Part shown: positions 26,190 through 38,164 of the stretch, in pieces
Layout: every line of letters starts with the position of its first letter
Numbering within the stretch: the stretch's first letter is position 1
NCBI GenBank assembly: GCA_016165875.1
Contig: JABBOT010000001.1
Coordinates: 34,465,011 to 34,529,010, forward strand
Reading direction: 5' to 3'
DNA length: 64,000 nt
Source: Acanthopleura granulata
Taxonomy: Eukaryota > Mollusca > Polyplacophora > Chitonida > Chitonidae
Program-made: the position numbers and the translations under genes
Notes under the pieces: model-generated
Database searches by the model: none
What the model saw: the letters and a program-made list of their open reading frames with translations, nothing else
What the model was told of the DNA's origin: nothing

Positions 26190-27175
26190 AGGTGCCACTC
26201 TGTTGAAGATGGTCTCAGGTATATGTATATCGAAAGTTTTGATCCAAACTGCGGAAGTATTGAAGCTGACACATAATATAATAGTTGGTGCTACGCTGAT
26301 ACACCGACTCTTCATCTCAGAAACATGTAATATTGAAGTTCGAATGTAAGGGGTACATCTACCAAATACTGAATTTCTGGGGTTTCACAACAGCATCAAA
26401 TAAACCAATAAGGGATTTTCCACATGTGGTCTCAAAAAAGTGTAATATGGATGATCAGATGCATGTTCTCAGAGAAATGTAATAATGAAGTTTGGATGAA
26501 ACGTCTCAAACAGATTCGATGGTGGCAATGGTACATCATGTCAGCTAGATATAGTGGTTTGTTATTTCAGTCCGACGCTTTGATTTCAGATACCTGTAGT
26601 ACTGAAGACCGTTTGGTGAGTTCTACCGGAAGCAGACGTTCGAATCTCTAAACCCGTGAAATATCGTATCAATATCATAGAAAATACGGAAAAAATCTAA
26701 GTCATATAAATCATCCTAATACTGAAACCTTGATCTACTGAATCACATTGGTGTAATACTGAATTTTGGCTTTATCATGTGTTACAAGTGTAAAAGAATT
26801 AAAGTCTGACTTTATTGAAGTTCATTTCTATTGTGTGAGTGGAGTAGTATTGAAGTTCAATTGTATCGTGCCAGTAAAGTGTAAAACTGAAGTTCGATTG
26901 TATTGTGTTAGCGAAGAGTAATATCTATGTTCAATTAAATAGTGTCAGACTGCAGATTAATGGTATCACCCCAGACATGTGTAATACTGAAGATCGGTTG
27001 TAACATGTTAACCAAACAGATTTACTGTGTTAGACGGGTGTAATACTGAAGATCGATTGTATCGCGTCAACCAAGTGTAATGGTGCAGTTCATTCATGTT
27101 GTGTCAGACAGGAGTAATACCTAAGACAGAATTTATCGTGTCAGACTAGTGTAATGTGGACCCATCGTCTGTGGC
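26190..27175 (+). repeat. 37-bp minisatellite array, degenerate
   Basis: A unit like GTGTAATACTGAAGATCGAT plus TGTATCGTGTCAGACA recurs with strikingly regular 37-bp spacing: for example, the TAATACT-type core is found at 26443, 26480, 26717, 26754, 26845, 26882, 26919, 27041, 27078, 27115 and 27152. Units are strongly diverged in the left part and clearer after 26700. Small jumps (24 and 39 bp) near 26958-26982 show internal deletions. Not coding; the ORF at 26424-26651 falls within it. Confidence 0.85.
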
Positions 27176-29044
27176 AGCCATCTCAGTGGTTAACGTCTTT
27201 ATTTTTGGCTTCAGTGATGAAGTAGACTACAAAGAGTACATGGTCGCCCAAAGTTTTCTTGTCGGTCCTTTTCATGTCTATCCACGGATTCCCTAAATAG
27301 ACTGTGGAGCATTGTGGCTTGGCTGTTGGTATTATTGTAGGTTGACTGTAAGAGTACTGATCGCAGTGCAAAGTTCTACTTGAGAGTTTCTAGACAAAGA
27401 AGACTACCGAAAACTGCCATTTGTGAAAGTAGCAATTATCCTGGACAAGGATAACGGTTGGTATCAAATTTCGGCTCTGTCAGAATGGTCAGTAAAAACC
27501 AGCCTTTAGGTATTTATAGCCGAACGCAGAAAGCTCTGAATGGGCATTGTGTGCAATCATGTCTTTGTAACGGTGAAGGAAAAGTGGTTATGCACAAGAT
27601 AAAGACGTGGCCATTGGAACCGACCACCAGTAGAAATGGGTAGGTTGCGTGCGGTAGATATAAAAGAAAGTTATATTTCATTACCGACGGAGGAGATTGC
27701 CTGTGGTTTGGAAGGAATGTCTGCCTATGGAATCATTGGTAATGTATACATTTTGCCACCATACCACAGCAGAAAAAATAAATGTATCTGCCTATATGCT
27801 ACACTGCCGTTTTCAGAAATCCCCATGTGTCCTATAAGATTCGAAGTGACTTCATCACAAAGCCAGGAATAGAGTAAAATTATCACATCTAATGTATAGC
27901 GTGTGGCAGGGTGAACGGCAATGTACAACGAATATATCGGGTTGTGATGGAAATGGACATATAATGTCAAAACATGTACAAAACATATGTCTAAATAGCA
28001 CTGGCAAATCTTAATCTGTATACGAACCACAGCCACGACCTACATGTAACAAAGAAAAAGGTGCTTCAAGTTGCATATGAAATGACGAACTGCATCCATT
28101 TCGCAATATTCCATGTTCTGGAACAAGATACAGCGCAACTTTACCATCTGCGACGTTATGAGCTCTCCATCATTTATGAGGCAGACGCTGTTTTCTTTTT
28201 CGTCTTTCATCTGTGAGTGGTTCTGTTGCAAAAAAAATCATTAAAGTGGTGACATGGAAACCAGCGTGTCATCTGATGCAAAAACACACAATTCAGACAC
28301 TGGTTGGGAAAGTATGAGGTTGCTACGGCAACGATTTAAACACGTTGGGAGTAATAGGAGTGGATGCTGCGTTGGGGGAAACAGCTGACAGACGTGGATG
28401 AAATACTCGAGGTCTTCAATCGTCAGAGCAGCCCAGCTGGCAGACATCTAGAGCCCACTGTACAAGCTAATATCTATAATCCATAATGGCTGGCCACAGG
28501 AGCTTGCCCCCGGCTGTTTGGTACGACTCGTTTGGTACGTTTCACGCGTGTATGAAAACTGGAAAGCTGTAACTAATTGCCATTGAAGTAAATGCAGTTG
28601 ACAGGAGATAAAACAGATGATTGTTTGCCAAATGTAAATTGCCGAGCATAGAAACAGATCCGCTACATGTCCGATGTTAGAAACAAGATATTGTGTAAGC
28701 TTTATTCACCCCGTCGATCATTCTCTCCTCAAAAGGTGGGAGATGTTTATTCAAATAGTGTACTGGCATAAGCAGTCCGGCCTCAAAAGACGTTCGTCTG
28801 AGTGGTTCTTTGCCGATAAAAGTGTACGTCAGTACGTAACACTGAAGGACTGTCACGTAGTGTTTCACACTATGGCTCGCATAATAAGTTAACATTTATG
28901 GATGTATCGCAAATGGTGGTGACATACATAGGGTACCTATGTAACACAAAAAGGGTATGCGTGTAACAGGAAGGAAGCTTTCTAACGTCAGTATTTACGA
29001 CATGTACTAGGTGACTGAGAGTATAGAAATAGTACAGAAAACAC
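27176..29044. other. Non-coding stretch
   Basis: Short ORFs only (up to 103 codons, minus, 27725-28036), overlapping others on the opposite strand; no motif recognised and no repeat structure seen. Confidence 0.5.
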
Positions 29045-29215
29045 ATGTTATATTTATGTATTTAATTATTTATTACTTCACCCTTTTTGTCAGGGTATAT
29101 TAGTAGAGGAGGAGACACAGAAAAACCCGGTGAAAACCAACGTTCTTTGGCAGGTAACTGGCAAACTTGGTGGACTCCATGGACCAAAGTGAACAGGCTG
29201 AAGCCCGGTGTTTAT
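29045..29215 (-). mobile_element. Degraded SINE, main family (probable)
   Basis: On the minus strand, AAGTTTGCCAGTTACCTGCC, GTTGGTTTTCACCGGGTTTT and TGTGTCTCCTCCTC track the family body in order; an AT-rich TTAAATACAT tail follows. Divergence is high. Confidence 0.4.
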
Positions 29216-29299
29216 CCCTTTCTTTAACGGCTTAACAACCTCAGGCTTTTATATATCCACATTGAATACATAGAACCTATACATTACAGGCTGCATAAC

Positions 29300-29480
29300 A
29301 GTTAAAGGGAGTGTGTGACGTCACTGTGCCTCAACCTGTTCCATAAATATGATCTATATATGATATGATCCATAAATTCCACCATCAATAAAAACGCTTA
29401 ATTGCTTTTAATGTAGTGGAAAAATATATTTAAAAAAATCAGTTATGGTATTTACAGACACAGTTTTTATGCTGGTGTTC
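29300..29480 (+). repeat. Interspersed repeat, copy 2 (pairs with 25.06 kb)
   Basis: TGACGTCACTGTGCCTCAA, GTGGAAAAATATATTTAAAA, ATCAGTTATGGTATTTACAG and ACACAGTTTTTATGCTGG match the copy at 25.06 kb in order. The similarity fades on both sides, so the true ends are not resolved. Confidence 0.55.
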
Positions 29481-30329
29481 ACATATTGATGTTTGCCAAA
29501 CCGTTTCCACCAGATAGAGAGCCTGGTGTAACATAAACACTGAAAGTTGTTTCTTAATCAAAAGCATCTTACATTAAGTTCAAATATACGACCTCTCTGT
29601 CTCGTCTTGATATTTCAGTCTCGTAATTATATCATAAACAATGTTACATCTAACAAAGATGTACCGACGACAGTTTCTGAACTCACAATCCTCTCCCACT
29701 CAAAAGCTATCCAGTACTCTTTTTTATCGTGACATTCCACAGAAGATGTTCAGTGTGATTTGTAGTCGGGACAAGCCGACGATTTCCGTAGGCACTGTCT
29801 GTAAAGCCCCTAGTTGACGGCCCGACATTCGCACAAATGAAGCCTGATAAAGCGAGAATTCCATTCCCATTGGACTGGATTTCCTCGAATGGCACCGTGA
29901 CCTGTTGTAAACGCGGGGAGTGGGGGGGGGGGGGTAATGATTGCTGAGCCCCGGTTCAACCTCTAACTCGGTCTAGCCAGAGGTCTCCTTTTTACAGATG
30001 GTTCAAAAAAGGCCAAACTTTTCGATCAAGCAAGAACTGGGTAATTTTCAGCTGCCATCCAGACAAACGGTGTAACAGAATTTACAGCAGGCATTTATAC
30101 TGTTACAATCCGTTAAACATGAGAGAAACTCCCAGAAAGATTCAATAAATTGCCTAAAGAATTATAGCGTGTAATGGCAATCATATGGTAAATTCAGCGC
30201 TTGCTTCTAAACCTCTATATCAACTAACCTTATTGACTAAATCGTACATCATACTATTTATGAACATTAAAGCACAGAATATTTTGATAACATAAAGATA
30301 TAATACAATATCCATTCTATTTTTTTTAC

Positions 30330-30430
30330 ATGACTTTTGTTTAACGCCGGTCTCATGAATAATCTAGTTCACAAGTAACAAGTTTCATATTGGTGGGATG
30401 TTAGTGGTCACCAATAATTTTGTTGTCATC
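30330..30430 (-). mobile_element. Degraded SINE 3' end (probable)
   Basis: On the minus strand, CATCCCACCAATATGAAACT, ACTTGTGAACTAGATTATTC and ATGAGACCGGCGTTAAACAA parallel CCTCCCACCATAATG, AAGTGAAATATTC and TTGAGTACGGCGTAAAAC of better copies. Confidence 0.4.
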
Positions 30431-30831
30431 CAACCCCGAGACCAAAGGAAATTTTTGACAACTTTCTGTCTGAGGTTGGAACTGATCTAGCGAAAGTCAA
30501 GCCCCGTAAACATGACGCCAGTGCCTGCCCCAATCTCCATTAAAAACTCTCCGCTTCTCAAGGCAGATGGTAAGATGATCTTAATTGCAACGAAAGCACA
30601 CAAGTTTACTGTGGGTCCGATGAACCGTTTTGATAAACAGTCCCTTGTTACTAACAATAACATTTTTCTGCTATCTTTTTAGCCGTGGGATGTTCGGTTT
30701 CACAGTGTTATAGATGATGGTTATATGGTTATAGATGGTTTGTCTACGAGAGCTTCAGTACGCCTGATCTCCTCCCCCATCAGCCACCTGCCGCTGTAAA
30801 CAGTGTTTTATGTGTGATTAGAAGCACTCAA

Positions 30832-31045
30832 GCGACCTTCGTTGTCGAGGGGTTATGTTGTTAGAGCAGTACAAAGAAGCCCCTCACCGCTGTGAGTTCA
30901 AATCTAACTCGTGCTGGCTTCCTCTCCGGACGTACGTGGATAGTCTGCCAGCAAACTTCGAATGGTTGTGTATTTCTCATGCGTCTCTGCATAGCGTAAA
31001 TGAAATATTCTTGACTACAACCAAGTAAACAACATATAAATAAAT
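30832..31045 (+). mobile_element. SINE, main family, diverged full-length copy
   Basis: A tRNA-like head (GAGGGGTTATGTTGTTAGAG) is followed by a B-box-like GTGAGTTCAAATCTAACTC, then GTGCTGGCTTCCTCTCCGG, ACGTACGTGG, TCTGCCAGCAAAC, GCATAGCGTAAATGAAATAT, TCTTGACTACA and an ATAAATAA tail. Part of the body between TCTGCCAGC and the 3' end is replaced or diverged. Confidence 0.65.
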
Positions 31046-31573
31046 CATTGAAATTATTATTTCTGCACAAATGACCACTGGGACGACCTTGTATTGAAAA
31101 CGCTCAAAAGCCCAGGTACTTGGCAATGGTATGATACATTTTGTACTTCTAAAAGTACATATTATGGAATGCTACATGTTTACTGAATAGAGAAATGACA
31201 TTTGTCAAACAAGGATTATCAAAATGAATAATTTGAGAAAAACAGAGATAATACGTTTTCAGTGAAACAAATTGATACGTAGCCCAAATGTCCCAGTGCA
31301 AGAGGATAGAGAACCGATTTATGTCGGTTTTATGTATAATCAAATAACAATACCTAGCTCCCACCAAAGAACATGACCAAACCTGACAAAAGAGGGCGAC
31401 TAGCACAAGATAACACCGAGATAGAATCCGTTTATTACAACTTGGGTTCAGCTTGTTTCTTTTGCCATAGTAACAAAAACTTGGAGAAATAGTGCCTTGT
31501 TGTTATCAGTAAAATCTTTCAACACCAGTCGTGAGACCTTCGGTTTCCTAATGTAACAGATATCAGGATGTTG

Positions 31574-32610
31574 TGTAAGGGTACCACTATCGGAGAGAAA
31601 AATGATAAACAAATGGCTTGTTCAACTCTCTGACAGCGACAGGCCTTACACAAGATCAAACAAAGAAACACGAAGATGTTTGATTAAGTTCAATACATAT
31701 GTATGAAAAACAGAGAAAATAGTACAACTGACAATAATATGCAAAACAATACAGATAATTACACAAAAATACATTGTTTCTTACTGATGAAAATATCCAT
31801 ATCCGGATGGAACATTCCGGCTTCCAAAGGCAAGTCAGTCCACGTAAATATAAAATCCACAGTTCTTGGGAATTCTCGAATCGAAAAATGATAGTCCTGT
31901 AGGTAACAAACAGCAATGGGCATGGTACGCCGATCGATGGTATTATATATCCTACACCCCGGCAAGGTGCAACTTTCAAAGGCGGACGGGTTGATAGTAG
32001 TGTCCGTGATGCCGAGCTGGCTTTCAGAAATATCCACAAAATCACTTTCAGGGTAAACTGGGATGAAATGTATGTGATCGCACACAGAAACAATGAGCGA
32101 TACAAGCTCGAAAATAACGTCTCAGGAAAATAGCATGTGGTGAAAAGTTCACAAAAGGCTACATACAGAAAAATGTACAAAGTGACTTATGTCGATTGGC
32201 ATGAAAGCCGATACCCCCAAATCTAACAGAATCCTACTAAGTGGACTAGAGTAAATGTACTCTCAAGTGAACATAAATAAAATGATTGTTCTCAAATGAC
32301 ATGAATGTAAGACTGCGAGCTGAATAACTGCGTGGTTCATATTTATAGACTAACGTAAGGAAAATGCTGGATGGTTTGGTCGTAAACATGTTTACAACAT
32401 GTGTACGTCTTTCCAGAATGCACGAGGTATGTACGATGAACAATGTTTATGAAAACTCATAAACCCACAAGCCTCGACAACACGCTACTGAATTTCTTCG
32501 AAGGCTACAACGTACACAGAGGGAATGTAGGTCAGACACTGACCCGGTTAGGGCAAAAACGAAATACAAAAAAAATATAATTCAATATTTTAAAGACAGG
32601 GTTCGTAACA
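31574..32610 (-). mobile_element. Solo LTR of the same family, copy B, 1037 bp
   Basis: Read on the minus strand, it begins TGTTACGAACCC and ends GGTACCCTTACA, matching the ends of the plus-strand copy at 50.5 kb. It is flanked by the perfect 4-bp direct repeat GTTG (31570-31573 and 32611-32614). The TATA box (TATAAAT, reverse of about 32341-32347) lies about 263 bp from its 5' end, the same relative place as in the other copy. The two copies align throughout with many substitutions and small indels, so neither insertion is recent. The 174-codon minus-strand ORF at 31656-32180 lies inside the LTR and resembles that copy's ORFs only because the DNA is repeated. No internal retrotransposon region is present. 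Confidence 0.85.
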
Positions 32611-33284
32611 GTTGTCTGCAAGAGGCAATCTACAGTATGACTAAATACACAGCACGATAGGATCAGAGGTCTGTCAATCCGTTGCTTTCTTAAAGGGTGA
32701 ATGAACATCGATGTGTATACATACAATGGCATGGATGGAGTCACGACCTTTGTATAAACAGCTTTGGGCTACAAAAGCCATGACCATAATGGCAAACCGT
32801 GCTTAAATGATGTATCCTTTTCGGAAACTGGTAGTCCAATTACAATGTGGTTCTAATTCGGTCACTTGACCTGAGGTAATAAACATTCAGTTGATGTGCT
32901 CTGGGGTATTTTTTGAAAATGGATAAAGGATTCAGCGACATACTCAGGTAGATAAAATGTATCAACAATCACTGGAAACAAACGAGATGTTTTATCAACT
33001 GCTTCCAATGTATTATATTCTTAACGAAGCCTTCCTGTTCCACATGATTCCAACTGACTCGGATTTCATTTCCCTGAGGTCACCGTCCACTCTAAAGCTA
33101 ATGCTCACAACAATATGTAAAAGCAACACTCTATTCAATGAAACATATGCGTGCATTGCATTCAATCTCGATCTATAAACGGCGTTTAGAACGCCCGTTC
33201 CTGGCTTGGGCACACTATTTGTTGATTCCGCCTGATCCGCGCATCACAGGGAATATTCGAAAATCCCCCGACTCTATGTTCACT

Positions 33285-33444
33285 ACACTTGGGGGGGGGG
33301 GGGCGTAATTCGAAACTTCCCACGTACGGCCGGTGAGGAAGCCAGCATGACCTGGACTTGAACTAACAGCGCCCTTATTGGTGAGAGTCACTTGGGTCAT
33401 TACGCCTCGCTGGAGCGCTAACCCTCTAAGCCATGGAGGCCGAT
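33285..33444 (-). mobile_element. SINE, main family, head and body fragment
   Basis: On the minus strand it reads GGCCTCCATGGCTTAGAGGG TTAGCG (A-box region), a B-box-like GTTAGTTCAAGTCCAGG, then GCTGGCTTCCTCACCGGCCG and TACGTGGGAAG, breaking off at a poly-C run (poly-G at 33291-33303 on plus). The 3' portion of the family is absent. The ORF at 33215-33532 is a shadow of it. Confidence 0.7.
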
Positions 33445-35754
33445 CCTCGTAATATATTGTCTTAGGCTGGCCAGTTGATTTATTATAGGTCATATAAGTT
33501 TCTTTTCCGATCACTGAATATGAACACGTCATATGAGCTGAAGCAATTCGTTATGTTGCACCTAGTGACGATTTATAACAGCGATAAATGCTATGTAGCA
33601 CGCAAAGCCGTGCGATTTCACATTTAGGTTTGCTCCCGACCTGAGTTTATGCCTCGTTGCCCTACGCCCGGCAAGTCGCTTCGGACATTTTGATGTATAA
33701 ATCGTATCGGATGCACAAAACTACAGCGGAATACTCTGGATGTAAGCCTCTGATGAGTCATTCAATATAATAAAGTAAATATTGCATGTTGTAGAGTGGA
33801 ACATCGTGACTTGCCTGGTGTACCAGGTGTACATTTAATTGTTTCAGAAAATTCCACAGATCACGATGTTCCACGTTGCAATCTACGGTATTTGTACAAA
33901 ATGCTTATACATATGTTCTCTTCTGATATAGAGCTTCCTTCACTTTTCTCTCAGTGCAATCTTACTATGGATCGGTGTACATCTGGATATGTTTATTTAT
34001 ATGACTAGAGTTTACCACTCGCTCAAACTTTTCTAGTTATACCACGTCGGTCAGATTTATCGGTGGCGGAAACCGGAGCCATAATATTTATCATACAGTA
34101 AAAATTATTGCCGACAAGAACACAGCACCTTGTGCTTGTTTTAAAAAGATAAAGTGTATTTTTGACATTCACTTAACAACCCAAAGAACTATATCCTTTC
34201 ACATATCTCAGACTGTATTATCAAAGTGGTCGTCTGTACGCATATTTAACAAACAATTGGAACATGAGAGTAAATATATGTCATCACAAAGGCTATGACA
34301 TGTATCAGCGATTGGTGAGTGTATACAAGGACACGATGCCCAACTTGTATTGTCCGTTGAAAAGGTCTTCTATGTAGGTATATTTGTACCTGTCATTAAT
34401 GCGATAGGCTCTATAATGGTGATATCGGATAGAGACGCGATGAAATATGAATTGTCCCACAAAGCCTCGGTTGTGCCTTCATACACTGACAACAAAACTG
34501 CCCCCTGTTCCTTGGTTGGCACACAAATACCACTTTGCGCGTTGGTGCCGGCAGAGCGGGGAAGGTATTGTCGAATCGGTCACCCTTCAGTTAAATCGTG
34601 TTTAACCGGGATGATCTGTGGGCAGATATTGCTTCCATGGTTATGACTGTGGACAAATACAGCACATCAAGCCGTCCGAGGAGATGATTGAGGATGATTC
34701 GAATTTGGTAATGTCAGATAGTGTGCTAATATATAGTCCTTATTAAAGCTCGGTCTATTCAAAAGTCCCACTGACTGGCGCCTCTTAAGCCCCATCGCTA
34801 AACTTCTTGGCACGTTCGCCACGATTTATAACTTTTCAATAATAGATCTGGAAAATACCGAGTGCCTGGTAACAGCAATAAACGACCAGTTCTGATTTTC
34901 TTCCTTCAACGGGTCACTGGGTGTTTGGTTTGTTATGTGTCCAGTTCACCTGCAATTTCTGGTTCCTTGGCCAAGGTTTGGTTATCTGTTTCTTTTATGT
35001 CCTTTTAGTATTGATAGATCGTGTACTTCGGAAAATGACTCCTTTCAGATATTAAGAAAAATTCCTTCAATTGCATCCGATCTCATTCTTTTAGATCACC
35101 CTTTATGAATCCACTCTTATCCATACATTCGTTCAGATAAGCATGCAAAGAAATCATAATAATAATAAAAATCATAAATTGTACAATCGTCTAAGTCGGA
35201 TAAACCAAATGAGGTAATTTAATCTATGCTGACTGCCTTGTTAGGTAGCTTGATGTCAGTAGTTCTTCTCAGGCACAGAGCTAAGTTCTTAAAACGGGAT
35301 TTCATTAAGTTTGATTTTTAAGTAATCCCATCATCATTGAAAGCTTCCCCCGAGACACTGACAGACAAGCAGTTTTTGAAGTCGCGATAATGACTCATTT
35401 AATGCATATGTCTGGCCACGGAATAAGGGCCACACACAAGACTTCAAAAGTTTTCATCCTCAACTGCACCCTAACCACCCGCCGTTTGGAAATAACAGCT
35501 TTATGTGTTGAATAATCGATCGGATTGTAAAGCGCCTGTCTGGAAAGTTATTATACTGGACACCTGGGTTCAACATTGGTAAAGGTTTCACATCAGACTG
35601 GTCTCGAGTGTAGAATCCGGATACCATATCTATATATACTGGTTATAATTGACCCTTATCATTTGTTCACGCGTAAAATAGGGTTTCTCAACACCAAGAG
35701 TAGTTCACAGCTCCTTCATGTCGTAAACTTAAGCACTGAGATAATACAGCACAT

Positions 35755-35999
35755 ATCCATATACAACCGGACGACTGCGGTTATCCAGGAGATCCTGGAT
35801 CAATCCCGGGCCGGGTCAGAACAACTGATATGTTTATAGAGTAAGGGAAAGACTGATCGGCCTGATGTCAGTATAATGCGACTGGGTGTCATGTCTGATG
35901 TCTATTGGCAAGATGCTCCAGTGGCGGCAGCAAATTCGTCGTCACATGACTAAAAAATTGCTGAGTACAACGTAAAACCCAAGCATACATACATACACG
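35755..35999 (+). mobile_element. tRNA-derived SINE, second family
   Basis: A B-box-like GGATCAATCCCGGGCCGGGT (about 35798) sits in the head. The body reads GATCGGCCTGATGTCAGTAT, AATGCGACTGGGTGTCATG and GATGCTCCAGTGGCGGCAGC. The 3' end is CACATGACTAAAAAATTGCT then GAGTACAACGTAAAACCC with a CATACATA tail. From recall this body is common in mollusc genomes. Its 3' end resembles that of the main SINE family, suggesting the same LINE partner. The ORF at 35576-35839 overlaps its start. Confidence 0.75.
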
Positions 36000-36845
36000 C
36001 ATGCTCACATTCAAGCTGACCGTTACGTGACAGGGAATTTACCGTCTAGATGAGTAATTGACAGGCAGTTCAGTTATCCAGAAGATAGATCAGCTACTCT
36101 TATAGAACTGGTAGATCAATGGTCCCAATAGACACAAAGGAAGGCATCCTTGGGACACAGGAAGTGTAGATTCAAATACGGCCTTCGATATAAAAATTAC
36201 GCATTCTCGCGCTTTCACTCAGCGTGGAACGATGGGTGGCAATATACACGTGGAATGGTTGTAACTTGCAAAACGTCAGTGGATTCCTCCGCCAACAACA
36301 CTGAAAACTCAGGCAAGCTAGGACGTGCTCAGTAGTACGTTACGTAAATTAAGCTACATGTAGGTAGGAAATGAATGTCAGCTGTCCTTACAAACACGAG
36401 AAAGAATGCCTCATCTATAAACTCTAATTGATAAAGACATATAAGTTGATCATGTCATCGTCTACTTCCAGCGCTCCTTCATGGCCTACATGTGGCATGC
36501 AAATATCGGATACGACGCTTAGGTTGCTTTCGTTTAAGCTTGATCATGAACAGGTACACAACACGAACTTGGGTAAATTGGCAAAATATCCGATTTCACC
36601 GTCTACGTGTAGCCATTTGCCAAATGTCACACCGCTGTGGTTTTGCTCATGTTCTCTTTTATCAGATTTAAGCGCATTGCACATGAGTCCACCTTGCATC
36701 TAGATAGCTGATGTTTACTCAGTGACATAACTAAAACTACAACCGACGAAAGCCTGACAAGGACTTCTGAACATATTGTAATGAAGGAAACATTTATGAC
36801 ACAATTAACACACAGCCCTTATATAGTTCATTATTAAAATGTAAC

Positions 36846-37105
36846 TTAGCCTCCGTGGCTTGGTTAGCGCGCTAGTGCAGCTTAATGACCCAAAAGCCTC
36901 CCACCAATGCGGTCGCTTTGTGCTCAAGTTTAGCTCATGATGGCTTCCTCTCTAACCTTACGTGGGAAGGTTCGCCCTCAACCTGCGGATGAACGTGGGT
37001 TTCCCACGGGGTTCTGCCGGGTTTCCTCCCACCATAACGCTGGCCGCCGTCGCATACGTGAAATATTCTTAAAACACCAATCAAATAAAGAAATAAATAA
37101 GTACA
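36846..37105 (+). mobile_element. tRNA-derived SINE, best copy of the main family
   Basis: The head GCCTCCGTGGCTTGGTTAGC resembles a tRNA with an A-box (TGGCTTGGTTAG); the B-box (GCTCAAGTTTAGC, about 36923) is degenerate. The body follows (CTTACGTGGGAAGGTTCGCC, CCTGCGGATG, TTTCCTCCCACCATAACGCT, GGCCGCCGTCGCATACGTG). The 3' end is GTGAAATATTCTTAAAACAC and an (AAAT)-type tail. The same blocks recur in order elsewhere in the window. The ORF at 36937-37125 lies inside it. Confidence 0.8.
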
Positions 37106-37616
37106 TAAGTTATTTACTATCTTAGAAACGTCGCACCCAGGTACATGCTTAAGTGCGGGGTGTTTTCAGTCTATACACCAACCGATAGATTTGTTCCCTG
37201 CCTTAAGACCAGTGAAGTATTATTCATCTGTACGTAAGGAAGAAATCAGATAAAGCAATCAAATAAATGTGTTGCAATAGAAAAATCCCAAGGCGGAATT
37301 GGAAGGCGTAGAGACAGAGACGTTGCAAGGCGTTGAAGACAGGAGTCAGTGCTGTGATCATATAAAATTGTGATTGTGTAGAGACTGTTATGACATAGGA
37401 ATAGTAGAAAAAATATTTGTAGCACAATGAATCAAGCTGAGATACAGGTTTTCGTCATGTAAGCAATATCAATCGTAATGCAATGTTTGTATTCTTCTTG
37501 GTCACTATTGACCAAATCTAGACTGGCTTCTGGTATATGAAATCCAAAATGTCGCGATTTGATTCATATATACATATGTAACCTTTTCAACATGTAAAAC
37601 GATCATTATAGACAAT

Positions 37617-37796
37617 ATAGTCTGTTTGTTTTTTATTTAGTCACGTACATTTGGCCTTCTGTAAATTCGCCCATTGAAACGTATCATTTTGTAGAGTTTT
37701 GAGTGTTATATGTCTGTGAAAAAAGAAAGTACCGATAGTAACAACGGGCGAATTTACAGGAGACAGTACGCCACCAAATTAAAAAAAACAGACTAT
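37617..37796. mobile_element. Foldback/MITE-like element with about 50-56-bp inverted repeats
   Basis: The left end (37617-37672, starting ATAGTCTGTTTG and ending CTGTAAATTCGCCC) is an imperfect reverse complement of the right end (37746-37796, starting GGGCGAATTTACAG and ending CAGACTAT). The inner 14 bases and the outer 8 bases pair perfectly, with a few mismatches and gaps between. The 73-bp centre is AT-rich and non-coding. Size, terminal inverted repeats and lack of coding capacity fit a MITE or a foldback element. The target duplication is unclear (possibly TA). Confidence 0.6.
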
Positions 37797-38126
37797 CGGT
37801 AGAAATCTCTCCAGTTCGTTCATGGTTAGTGCTATGGAATGTTTTGCAGGTAAATGACTTCTCGCACATACAACAATTTCCGTCTGTCGCCCCAAGTGTG
37901 TATGCCAATATTCAGAGCTTTAATAGCATACATAAGCGTAACCCTAACGATGTATTGGCTACGACTCCAAAATCCTCTTGATGCTCATAAGATTTATAGT
38001 TGTTGACTCTAGAAGAGCGCCACGCTTCACTTGACATCTCAGAACAGGTGAGCACGTGGTATTCGTTAGCAGATGTCGCTACGTCCAGCTAAATTTACGC
38101 CTCTGGTATCTGTCAATGTGCAGCCT

Positions 38127-38128
<2 letters not shown>

Positions 38129-38159
<31 letters not shown>
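38129..38159. repeat. (AC)n microsatellite
   Basis: An uninterrupted AC dinucleotide run of about 15 units. The minus-strand ORF across it contains an artefactual Val-Cys run. Confidence 0.95.

Positions 38160-38164
<5 letters not shown>

Noticed and set aside
31656..32180. A 174-codon minus-strand ORF sharing a peptide (SIREF..AVD.IFTWT.LPLEAGMFHP) with a plus-strand ORF at 51002-51292
   Set aside because: The match is explained by both lying in copies of the same LTR; the frames differ in extent and have stops, and LTRs do not normally encode protein.
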